64,000 nucleotides of DNA from Anaerovorax sp. IOR16 (GTDB taxonomy: Bacteria; Bacillota; Clostridia; Peptostreptococcales; Anaerovoracaceae): assembly GCF_017168145.1 (NCBI RefSeq), contig NZ_JADQTL010000010.1, positions 248,001 through 312,000 on the forward strand, read 5' to 3'. The notes beneath the pieces were generated by a model. It did no database searches. It was not told the origin of the DNA and worked only from the letters and a program-made list of their open reading frames with translations. Positions within the stretch are counted from its first letter, which is position 1. Each line of letters begins with the position of its first letter. A program made the position numbers and the translations under genes. Positions 57,235-64,000 of this stretch are shown here, one piece after another.

Positions 57235-57259
57235 CCCTTTCACAAGAAATGTGAAAGGG
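57235..57259 (-). terminator. Terminator after hbd-like gene
   Basis: CCCTTTCAC and GTGAAAGGG form a perfect stem, followed on the minus strand by seven T residues. Confidence 0.92.
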
Positions 57260-57299
57260 CTTTGATTTTATTGGTTACTTAAAACAACTCGGTTAATCT

Positions 57300-58151
57300 T
57301 TATTTTTTGCTGTAATCGAAGAAACCTACGCCGCTCTTTCTTCCAAGCTTTCCTGCACGAACCATCTTCTTTAAAAGAACGTGAGCTCTGTACTTAGGAT
57401 CACCATACTCATTGTAAAGAACGTCCATGATTGCCAAGCAAACGTCCAAACCAATCAAGTCACCTAAAGCTAGAGGGCCCATTGGATGGTTTGCACCAAG
57501 CTTCATTGCTGTATCAATGTCTTCTGCCTTAGCAACACCATCAGCTAAAATGCCAACTGCTTCGTTGATCATAGGAATCAAAATTCTATTTACAACAAAT
57601 CCAGGAGCTTCTTCTACTTCTACTGGAGTCTTTCCTAATTTTTCGGAAAGTGTAAGGATTGTAGCCTTTGTATCTTCAGAAGTTGCAAGTCCCTTAATAA
57701 TTTCAACCAACTTCATCATAGGAACCGGATTGAAGAAATGCATTCCAATTACTTTGTCTGCTCTGTTTGTTGCAGAAGCAATTTCTGTGATGGAAAGAGA
57801 AGAAGTGTTAGTAGCCAAAATGGTATCTGGCTTGCAAAGTTCATCCAATTCCTTGAATAATGCTTTCTTTGCTTCCATATCTTCTGTTGCAGCTTCAATG
57901 ATTAAATCTGCGTCAGCTACGATGGAAATGTCAGTAGAGCCATGAATTCTTGCTAAGATTTCATCTTTATCTGCTGCAGTCATTTTTTCTTTTGCAACCA
58001 TTTTATCAAGATTCTTAGTTACAGTTGCAATTCCCTTATCTACGGAAGTCTGTCTTCTTGCTCTAAGAACAACTTCGTAACCATTTTGTGCCAACACCTG
58101 AATGATTCCAGCACCCATTGTACCTGTTCCTAATACACCAATCTTTTTCAT
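57300..58151 (-). CDS. hbd: 3-hydroxybutyryl-CoA dehydrogenase
   Basis: ATG 58151 with GGAGGAG gives 283 residues. A Rossmann fold ([11 protein letters not shown]), catalytic H in [15 protein letters not shown] and the E-H pair region place it in the NAD(P)-dependent 3-hydroxyacyl-CoA family. With Crt it interconverts acetoacetyl-CoA, 3-hydroxybutyryl-CoA and crotonyl-CoA in butyrate-type metabolism. No thiolase or butyryl-CoA dehydrogenase is nearby. Confidence 0.95.
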   Translation of the reverse strand: MKKIGVLGTGTMGAGIIQVLAQNGYEVVLRARRQTSVDKGIATVTKNLDKMVAKEKMTAADKDEILARIHGSTDISIVADADLIIEAATEDMEAKKALFKELDELCKPDTILATNTSSLSITEIASATNRADKVIGMHFFNPVPMMKLVEIIKGLATSEDTKATILTLSEKLGKTPVEVEEAPGFVVNRILIPMINEAVGILADGVAKAEDIDTAMKLGANHPMGPLALGDLIGLDVCLAIMDVLYNEYGDPKYRAHVLLKKMVRAGKLGRKSGVGFFDYSKK

Positions 58152-58309
58152 GTTAAACTCCTCCATTTCAATTTGGGTCTACGCCCATTGTTGTTTGACT
58201 ATGTATTTGTTTGTTACATTTTTAACAAAGCTTATACTATAAGATTAATCCATAACCGGATAAATTGCAATAGTAAAATAATATTTCCGTTAAAAATATC
58301 GATTATTTT

Positions 58310-59083
58310 TTATTTACCCTTAAATTCTGCTTTTCTCTTCTCTAAAAATGCACCCATTCCTTCTTTTTGGTCCTCTGTTGCAAAGCACTGTCCAAAAAGT
58401 TCAGTTTCAAGAGCAATTGCTTCTGACATAGGAAGCTCTACGCCCATTTGAATGGCTTTCTTTGATGCACGTACTGCAAAAGGAGCATTCTTTGTAATTT
58501 TTGCCGCAAGCGCCATCGCTTCATCCATTAAGGTTTCCGGAGAAACCACTTTATTTACCAAACCAATTTCAGCAGCCTGCTGCGCGGTAATAATGTCTCC
58601 GGTTAAAATCAATTCCATTGCCTTTGCTTTTCCGACAATTCTTGGAAGTCTCTGGGTGCCGGAATATCCAGGTGTAATACCAAGACCTACTTCCGGTTGT
58701 CCGAACTTTGCTTTTTCACTGGCAATTCTCATATCACAGCTCATAGAAAGTTCACAGCCTCCGCCCAATGCAAAACCATTGATTGCTGCGATGGACGGCT
58801 TTTCCAAAGTCTCAATTTTACGGAATACTGCAGAGCCAAACGTTCCGAATTCGTTTCCTGCTTTTTCATCCATCACACTCATAGCTGCAATATCAGCTCC
58901 TGCAACAAATGCTTTTCCTTCTCCGGTAAAAAGCAAAACTTCCACTTCTACATCGGAAGCTGCCGCATCCACTGCATCGGAAATTGCCTGAAGAACTTCT
59001 CCATTCAAGGAGTTCATTGCTTCCGGACGGTTGATCTTAATGATTGCAACCTTGTCTTTTTTTTCTGTTACCACTACACTCAT
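58310..59083 (-). CDS. crt: Crotonase (3-hydroxybutyryl-CoA dehydratase)
   Basis: ATG 59083 follows GGAGGAAAATGA, giving 257 residues; in-frame codons up to 59146 lack a ribosome site. Enoyl-CoA hydratase motifs: oxyanion-hole KAFVAGADIAAM and GFALGGGCELSMSCDMRIA, with glutamates at both catalytic positions (GGCEL and GQPEVGLGITPG). It works with Hbd 158 bases downstream. Confidence 0.94.
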   Translation of the reverse strand: MSVVVTEKKDKVAIIKINRPEAMNSLNGEVLQAISDAVDAAASDVEVEVLLFTGEGKAFVAGADIAAMSVMDEKAGNEFGTFGSAVFRKIETLEKPSIAAINGFALGGGCELSMSCDMRIASEKAKFGQPEVGLGITPGYSGTQRLPRIVGKAKAMELILTGDIITAQQAAEIGLVNKVVSPETLMDEAMALAAKITKNAPFAVRASKKAIQMGVELPMSEAIALETELFGQCFATEDQKEGMGAFLEKRKAEFKGK

Positions 59084-59159
59084 TTCATTTTCCTCCATTT
59101 GTTTCATCGTTATTTTACTAACGTCAAATTGTGAGTTTTCGATCAAAGATCGTTTTGAT

Positions 59160-60437
59160 TTATTTAGTGAGCGCTTCGCGCATCTCTAACTTGTAGCTTT
59201 CCACCCCCGGCTGGTCAAACGGATTGATTCCAAGCAGGTAGCCGCTTAAGGCACAGGTGGTCTCAAAAAAATATACCATCTGACCAAAATGATAGGCGTT
59301 TAGAGAAGGAATGTCAACCTTAATCATGGAAATTCCTTCTTTATAATGTGCTTGCATAACACCGGTCATAGCTGCATCATTGATTGCATTCATACTCCGC
59401 CCAGCTAAAAATTCTCCGGCACTTTTCGGAACGACTTGGTCTTTCTCCGGTTTTTCTATATGAAGGACGGTTTCAAAGAAAATTTGATTGCCTTGCTGTA
59501 AAAATTGACCCATAGAGTGCAGGTCGGCACTAAACTGTAAAGCAGCAGGGAAAATACCTTTTCCTTCTTTCCCTTCGCTTTCTCCAAAAAGTTGTTTCAG
59601 CCATTCTGTAAAAAATTGTAATTTCGGTTCGTAATATTCAAAAACCTCAATGACTTTTCCATCGTGATACAATTCATTCCGTGTTGCCGCAAGGAATCCG
59701 GCATCACCGGCAGTCTCACTTTGTGCCAGTATGGCTGCCATATCTGCTGCACCGTCAAGCATTTCTACTATGTCAATTCCAGCGACTGCAATGGGTAAAA
59801 GTCCTACAGGGCTCAATACGGAATAACGTCCCCCGATGTCATCTGGTACGACAAAGCTTTGGTATCCTTCTTCCAGTACCTCACTGCGCAATACTCCTTT
59901 TTCTTGATCCGTAATCGCATAAATACGCTCACGGCAACCCTCTTTCCCATATTTTCTTATCAATAATTCCTTTAATAAAGCAAATGCTACACTTGGTTCC
60001 GTTGTCGTCCCAGATTTTGAAATCACACAAAGGCAAACGTCTTTATCCGCAAGCTCCTCAAGAAGCTCATAATGATACGTTCCACTTAAATTATTTCCTG
60101 CAAAGTACACCTTTGGTGCGTGAGTGCCGTCTATCGAATCCTTTCTTTGAAACTTAGAAACCAACATTTCAATCGCTGCTCGTGCGCCAAGATAAGAGCC
60201 GCCGATACCTATGACGACAAAAGCATCACACTGCGTTTGAATGTTTTTTGCTGTTTGTTGAATTCGAGTTATTTCTTCCCGATTGAAATGAAGAGGCAAC
60301 TTCACCCAACCGGTAAATGCCTCTTGTCCACTTTGTAGCTTCTCCCAACTTTTTTTTAAAGCTGGCTCATATTTTTTTAAACCATCGATTCCTTTTACCA
60401 TTGAAACATCAACCGACAGCATCTCTTCCTTGTTCAT
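59160..60437 (-). CDS. pgi: Glucose-6-phosphate isomerase
   Basis: ATG 60437 (GAGGAGAG upstream) gives 425 residues, the short form of Firmicutes. Motifs: FVVIGIGGSYLGARAAIE, ISKSGTTTEPSVAF, YSVLSPVGLLPIAVAGID and the C-terminal QPGVESYK. It overlaps the capD-like gene's end by 29 bases, which suggests co-transcription with the polysaccharide genes. Confidence 0.95.
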   Translation of the reverse strand: MNKEEMLSVDVSMVKGIDGLKKYEPALKKSWEKLQSGQEAFTGWVKLPLHFNREEITRIQQTAKNIQTQCDAFVVIGIGGSYLGARAAIEMLVSKFQRKDSIDGTHAPKVYFAGNNLSGTYHYELLEELADKDVCLCVISKSGTTTEPSVAFALLKELLIRKYGKEGCRERIYAITDQEKGVLRSEVLEEGYQSFVVPDDIGGRYSVLSPVGLLPIAVAGIDIVEMLDGAADMAAILAQSETAGDAGFLAATRNELYHDGKVIEVFEYYEPKLQFFTEWLKQLFGESEGKEGKGIFPAALQFSADLHSMGQFLQQGNQIFFETVLHIEKPEKDQVVPKSAGEFLAGRSMNAINDAAMTGVMQAHYKEGISMIKVDIPSLNAYHFGQMVYFFETTCALSGYLLGINPFDQPGVESYKLEMREALTK

Positions 60438-62424
60438 CAATAATACTCTCCTCTTTTAACCGTACTACATCTTCTTTATTGAGAAGAATGATTGGCTCCC
60501 TCTGGATTTTTTTTACAATTTGACTTGTGTAATTAGGAACAAGTTTACTAAGCCATTCTTTAACCTCTTCTTTACTCTCCCCTAAAATTTGATTAATTTC
60601 TTGAACAATTCCATCTTCTGTTTCATCCAAAAGTTTTTTCAGGAGAGGGGATGGCGGTACAGAATGAGCTACATAAATTTTATTATGTGAAGTTTTTTTA
60701 ATATCCTCTTCTTTTAAAAGAAGCTCCTCATAGAGCTTTTCTCCAGGACGCAAACCAACTATGCAGATATCAATATCTACATAAGGTACATAACCAGACA
60801 AACGAATTACATTTTCGGCTAAATCTAAAATTCGTATCGGCTTACCCATATCTAAAATGAAAATCTCACTTCCCTCTGCAATAGCACCAGCTTGAATTAC
60901 TAGTTGTACTGCTTCGGGTATCGTCATGAAATAACGAGTGATTTCCGGATGCGTCACAGTAACAGGGCCACCCTGTGCAATCTGTTTTCTAAAAATAGGA
61001 ATAACACTACCATTGCTCCCTAATACATTTCCAAATCGAACCGCAGAAAAGCTTGTACGAGATTTCAGGCTCTTATCCTGTATGACCATTTCTGCTACGC
61101 GCTTTGTTGCTCCCATTACGTTCGTTGGATTAACCGCTTTATCCGTTGATATCAAAACAAATTTTTCTACCGCGTACTTGTCAGATAAGTCAACCATATT
61201 TTTGGTTCCTAAAATATTATTTACAATCGCTTCCTTTGGATTGTCTTCCATTAATGGTACATGTTTATGTGCTGCTGCATGAAATACCACATGTGGTTTA
61301 TATTTTTCAAACATTTCCTCCAAACGACTTCGATCTCTTACTGAACAAATTACAATATCAAATTCCAAATTTGGATTTGTTTTTTTTATCTCATTGGATA
61401 GTTCAAAAATAGTATTTTCATAAATATCTAAAGCAATTAGACGCCGCGGTCTAAAAGTAGCTATCTGCCGACAAAGTTCAGAACCGATTGAGCCGCCCGC
61501 ACCAGTAACCAATACAATCTTTCCCTCTAGATATTGACTAATTTCTCTTAAATTTACTTGAACAGCATCTCTTCCAAGTAAATCTTCTATATCAACATCT
61601 CGAAGCTTACTTACACTTACCTTTTCATTTATCAAATCAATCAATGATGGTAATATTTTCATATTACAACGCGTTTTATTGCATTGTACAACAATTTCTT
61701 GAATGTCTTTCTGTGCAGCCGAAGGAATGGCAATGATGATTTCATCTACACCATATTTTCTAGCAAGCTTCTTAATGTCGGAACGGTTACCTGCGATTTT
61801 TACACCTGCAATTCTTTTATTTAACTTATCTACATTGTCGTCAATCACTACCACGACTTTCTTATTATATTCTGGATGACGCTTCATTTCTCGAATGATA
61901 CTTGCACCAGCACTACCGCCTCCTATAATCATAACTTTAGTCAGTCCGGCTGTTCTACCAGTAAGTTTTTCTGCGACGCTGGTTTTATTCCAATCCCAAT
62001 AGGTATTAAACGAATCCGGTGTACGAAAATTTCTTAAAACGCGATAACCAAGGCGTATCCCACCTAAAAAAAGGATATCTAAATTGCAACTAATCATATA
62101 AACACTACGAGGGAAAAATTGCTGAATAAATTCTAAATACGCAATCGCAGTTAAGGAGGCAAAAACAGAAGCCATAACAATTTTAAGCATTTCTTCCATT
62201 CCCGCATATTTCCATAAGCTATTATAGAGTCCAAATATCCATAATATCAATATTTTTAAAACCGTCAACCATATAAAGTTATTTGCATAAACTGCAAAAT
62301 AACCCTCGAAAACATCATTAGTTACATTAAATTCAAAACGTAGTAAGAACGCTAATATGTACGCCAAGTTTATGCAGAAGGCATCTGCTAACACGAGAAA
62401 AGTAATTCTCGAATATTTCACCAT
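60409..62424 (-). CDS. CapD/WbpM-like nucleotide-sugar 4,6-dehydratase, membrane-bound
   Basis: The 671 residues have four N-terminal helices (about 5-130), a CoA-binding-like Rossmann domain (VMIIGGGSAGASIIREM), then an SDR domain (VLVTGAGGSIGSELCRQI). The catalytic segment reads STDKAVNPTNVMGATKR, where methionine replaces the usual tyrosine of YxxxK, as in WbpM/PglF-type UDP-GlcNAc 4,6-dehydratases. It starts the synthesis of rare amino sugars for surface glycans. Confidence 0.92.
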   Translation of the reverse strand: MVKYSRITFLVLADAFCINLAYILAFLLRFEFNVTNDVFEGYFAVYANNFIWLTVLKILILWIFGLYNSLWKYAGMEEMLKIVMASVFASLTAIAYLEFIQQFFPRSVYMISCNLDILFLGGIRLGYRVLRNFRTPDSFNTYWDWNKTSVAEKLTGRTAGLTKVMIIGGGSAGASIIREMKRHPEYNKKVVVVIDDNVDKLNKRIAGVKIAGNRSDIKKLARKYGVDEIIIAIPSAAQKDIQEIVVQCNKTRCNMKILPSLIDLINEKVSVSKLRDVDIEDLLGRDAVQVNLREISQYLEGKIVLVTGAGGSIGSELCRQIATFRPRRLIALDIYENTIFELSNEIKKTNPNLEFDIVICSVRDRSRLEEMFEKYKPHVVFHAAAHKHVPLMEDNPKEAIVNNILGTKNMVDLSDKYAVEKFVLISTDKAVNPTNVMGATKRVAEMVIQDKSLKSRTSFSAVRFGNVLGSNGSVIPIFRKQIAQGGPVTVTHPEITRYFMTIPEAVQLVIQAGAIAEGSEIFILDMGKPIRILDLAENVIRLSGYVPYVDIDICIVGLRPGEKLYEELLLKEEDIKKTSHNKIYVAHSVPPSPLLKKLLDETEDGIVQEINQILGESKEEVKEWLSKLVPNYTSQIVKKIQREPIILLNKEDVVRLKEESIIDEQGRDAVG

Positions 62425-62489
62425 TTGTCTATCCTCTATCCTTATAGTTTTATATATTTTATTTTACGTCAATATAAAGATTTTTGCAA

Positions 62490-63443
62490 CTATATGGAAT
62501 TTGCTGCAAGATATGCAGCAAATTGAGGTGTAAGCTTCTGAACTCCTCTATAATTAAGATGACGGCGATCATAAAAATCTTCGTTCAAGTTTAAACCTAA
62601 TTCCTCATATTTTTGATTGTAATCCACATAAGCAATGTTTCTTTCTTTCGCAAACTGCCAAGCGGCATTATATAAAACCTGCTCATCCTTTGTTGCATTG
62701 GAAGGTGCTTTCATTAAAATAAGCTTAATATTTTCTTTATTCGTCAATTCATATATCTTTTGTAAATATTTCATAGTTTTTGGAAGTGGCTGTCCAATCT
62801 CCATTATATTTGCAACATCCTCACGGCTTTCAATTGGGGTAATCGGTTCCAAAAGAACATATCCTCGATAAGGATCACGCTTTTTTTTAAAATCCTTTTT
62901 ATAATCCTCGAGGTTCAGTTCCTCCCATCTTCCATGGTATTTCATTATATTAAATATATAATTTCTTCTTTCTCCTTTGGGAACAGATGCAAAAACCATA
63001 TCTATTTTATTTTTTGATAAAGGAATAGGGTCCATAGCAGAATATAATGTTCCTTCCTTTGGAACATTTTTGGGCTCAACCATCATATTTACTTCAAGAA
63101 CCATAATTTTCGGTTTTTGTGTTTTGAGTGCCTCTTTCATATAATAATAACTAATCCAAATTGGCTGCTCCTGTGTCGCTAAAATATAAGAACGTAATCC
63201 TGTCTGATCTTCTACAATCTGGGGATCAATGGAGCAATACATATGGCTTGAACCAAAATACATAACATCGATACTGTTCTTCGGTTCATTATAAAAACCT
63301 CCGACTTTTACTGACATATTCCACGGCTCAGTCAAGCTTTTACGCACCAAAACATCACTGATTTCTGCAAATAATAGTGTTAAAATTAACAGAAAACAGG
63401 CGATACGGAATATTCTTATTGTAATCTTTAAATGTGGTTTCAT
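62490..63443 (-). CDS. SGNH-like membrane-anchored protein, probable MBOAT partner
   Basis: ATG 63443 after TTGGAG gives 317 residues. An N-terminal helix (about 9-29) is followed by an outer domain with VMYFGSSHMYCSIDP (nucleophile serine block) and a late FYDRRHLNYRGV (Asp/His block), the marks of SGNH/DltD-like fold proteins. It is 25 bases after an MBOAT O-acyltransferase gene, as in alginate- or Dlt-type acylation pairs, so it probably completes transfer of acyl groups to a surface polymer. Confidence 0.8.
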   Translation of the reverse strand: MKPHLKITIRIFRIACFLLILTLLFAEISDVLVRKSLTEPWNMSVKVGGFYNEPKNSIDVMYFGSSHMYCSIDPQIVEDQTGLRSYILATQEQPIWISYYYMKEALKTQKPKIMVLEVNMMVEPKNVPKEGTLYSAMDPIPLSKNKIDMVFASVPKGERRNYIFNIMKYHGRWEELNLEDYKKDFKKKRDPYRGYVLLEPITPIESREDVANIMEIGQPLPKTMKYLQKIYELTNKENIKLILMKAPSNATKDEQVLYNAAWQFAKERNIAYVDYNQKYEELGLNLNEDFYDRRHLNYRGVQKLTPQFAAYLAANSI

Positions 63444-63468
63444 TTTAATCTCCAATAATTTATTCTAT

Positions 63469-64000
63469 TTAGAATTGAAAATACAGGAATTGACTTTCAC
63501 TATATCCCGGTCCATATACTCCGAATATGACAATTGAAAAAATCAGTAACAGGTATACACTCCAACGGAACAGAAATCCCTGTTCTAAGACCTTTTTTCG
63601 CCAATCTACGCCATGGTATTCAGCAATGCTCATGAGTATCATTATAAAAATCGCACCAAGTGCCAAAACGAAGTTTTTCTGGTTTAAACCAAGCTGCCAT
63701 AAAGTCCCGTCTACAAATACAATTGGATTCCATTTTAAAAAGATTTGATGAATCACACCAAAAGCATCATCCAAACATGGAGCTCGAAAGAAAATCCATG
63801 CAAAGTTCACAAGAAGAAAGGTCAAAATGCCTTGTCCCAATTTATAACTGAACTTCTTGCGGTTGATTCCCAAAAGATCTGTGATTGCATTTTTTATAGG
63901 ACAGAGCATCTGCCCTATAATCTGGAACGCACCATGCAAAACTCCCCACATTACAAATGTCCAATTAGCTCCATGCCAAAGTCCGCTGACTAAAAATACA
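63469..64000 (-). CDS. MBOAT family O-acyltransferase, C-terminal part (5' end outside window)
   Basis: The frame is open to the last base of the window. It contains VFLVSGLWHGANWTFVMWG (catalytic histidine block) and several helices, ending SESQFLYFQF. The protein resembles AlgI/DltB. It transfers acyl groups across the membrane to an extracellular sugar polymer. Confidence 0.9.
   Translation of the reverse strand, partial: VFLVSGLWHGANWTFVMWGVLHGAFQIIGQMLCPIKNAITDLLGINRKKFSYKLGQGILTFLLVNFAWIFFRAPCLDDAFGVIHQIFLKWNPIVFVDGTLWQLGLNQKNFVLALGAIFIMILMSIAEYHGVDWRKKVLEQGFLFRWSVYLLLIFSIVIFGVYGPGYSESQFLYFQF

Noticed and set aside
57427-58991. Long plus-strand ORFs of 172 and 179 codons
   Set aside because: They are antisense to hbd and crt, whose motifs are unambiguous; they reflect codon bias on the opposite strand.

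Overview
The window is AT-rich, densely packed DNA from a low-GC Gram-positive anaerobe of the class Clostridia. The evidence is strong AGGAGG-type ribosome binding sites with frequent TTG and GTG starts, Rho-independent terminators, LytR-CpsA-Psr proteins, an RsiV-like anti-sigma factor, a sigma-54 regulator, crotonase and 3-hydroxybutyryl-CoA dehydrogenase, and a glpX-rho-prmC-prfA gene order seen in Firmicutes. The exact family cannot be fixed from this sequence. TGA is an ordinary stop codon here.

Layout: (1) 1-2450 holds the birA end and bioY (biotin), then an ECF sigma factor interrupted by one TGA, coupled to its RsiV-like anti-sigma factor. (2) 2520-6480 is the riboflavin operon ribD-ribE-ribBA-ribH, controlled by an FMN riboswitch with a clear attenuator. 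(3) 6504-9972 is a zinc/cadmium operon: a CadC-like repressor, a stand-alone metal-binding protein, a P-type ATPase and a CheW protein with an inserted zinc-binding CZB domain. (4) 10047-12442 holds the CCA-adding enzyme and a YitT protein. (5) 12520-17007 contains two YfcC carriers, an M20 peptidase and an ArsR-type regulator; the two promoters share one imperfect palindrome. (6) 17024-20270 holds an ABC transporter and two poorly known genes. (7) 20295-26330 is a mobile-element zone: an IS1182-like element inside a duplicated palindrome, an IS1634-like element plus a solo 3' remnant, a gene fragment cut by it, and a truncated IS110 element next to a tRNA-Ala gene.

(8) 26710-32645 is a complete Mrp Na+/H+ antiporter operon in which MrpA and MrpB are fused. 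(9) 32710-35548 holds a glyoxalase-like protein, a membrane protein, rpsI and rplM behind a structured leader, and a PsiE-like protein. (10) 35593-39735 is a three-gene MacB-type ABC system with a large CARDB-like surface protein. (11) 40195-45203 is a sigma-54 circuit: an NhaC-type antiporter with a near-perfect -24/-12 promoter, an NtrC-type regulator and a histidine kinase with an extracellular solute-binding domain. (12) 45367-54817 is a housekeeping run: glpX, rho, yqhQ-like, prmC, rpmE, prfA, sua5, rpiB, upp, tyrS. (13) 54993-64000 holds two LCP ligases, hbd and crt, pgi, and the start of an exopolysaccharide locus (CapD-like dehydratase, SGNH-like protein, MBOAT acyltransferase cut by the window end).

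Most likely to repay attention: the zinc-export operon that includes a CheW-CZB adaptor, the shared operator of the YfcC/M20 genes, the sigma-54 antiporter circuit, and the nonsense codon in the lysozyme-type sigma factor.
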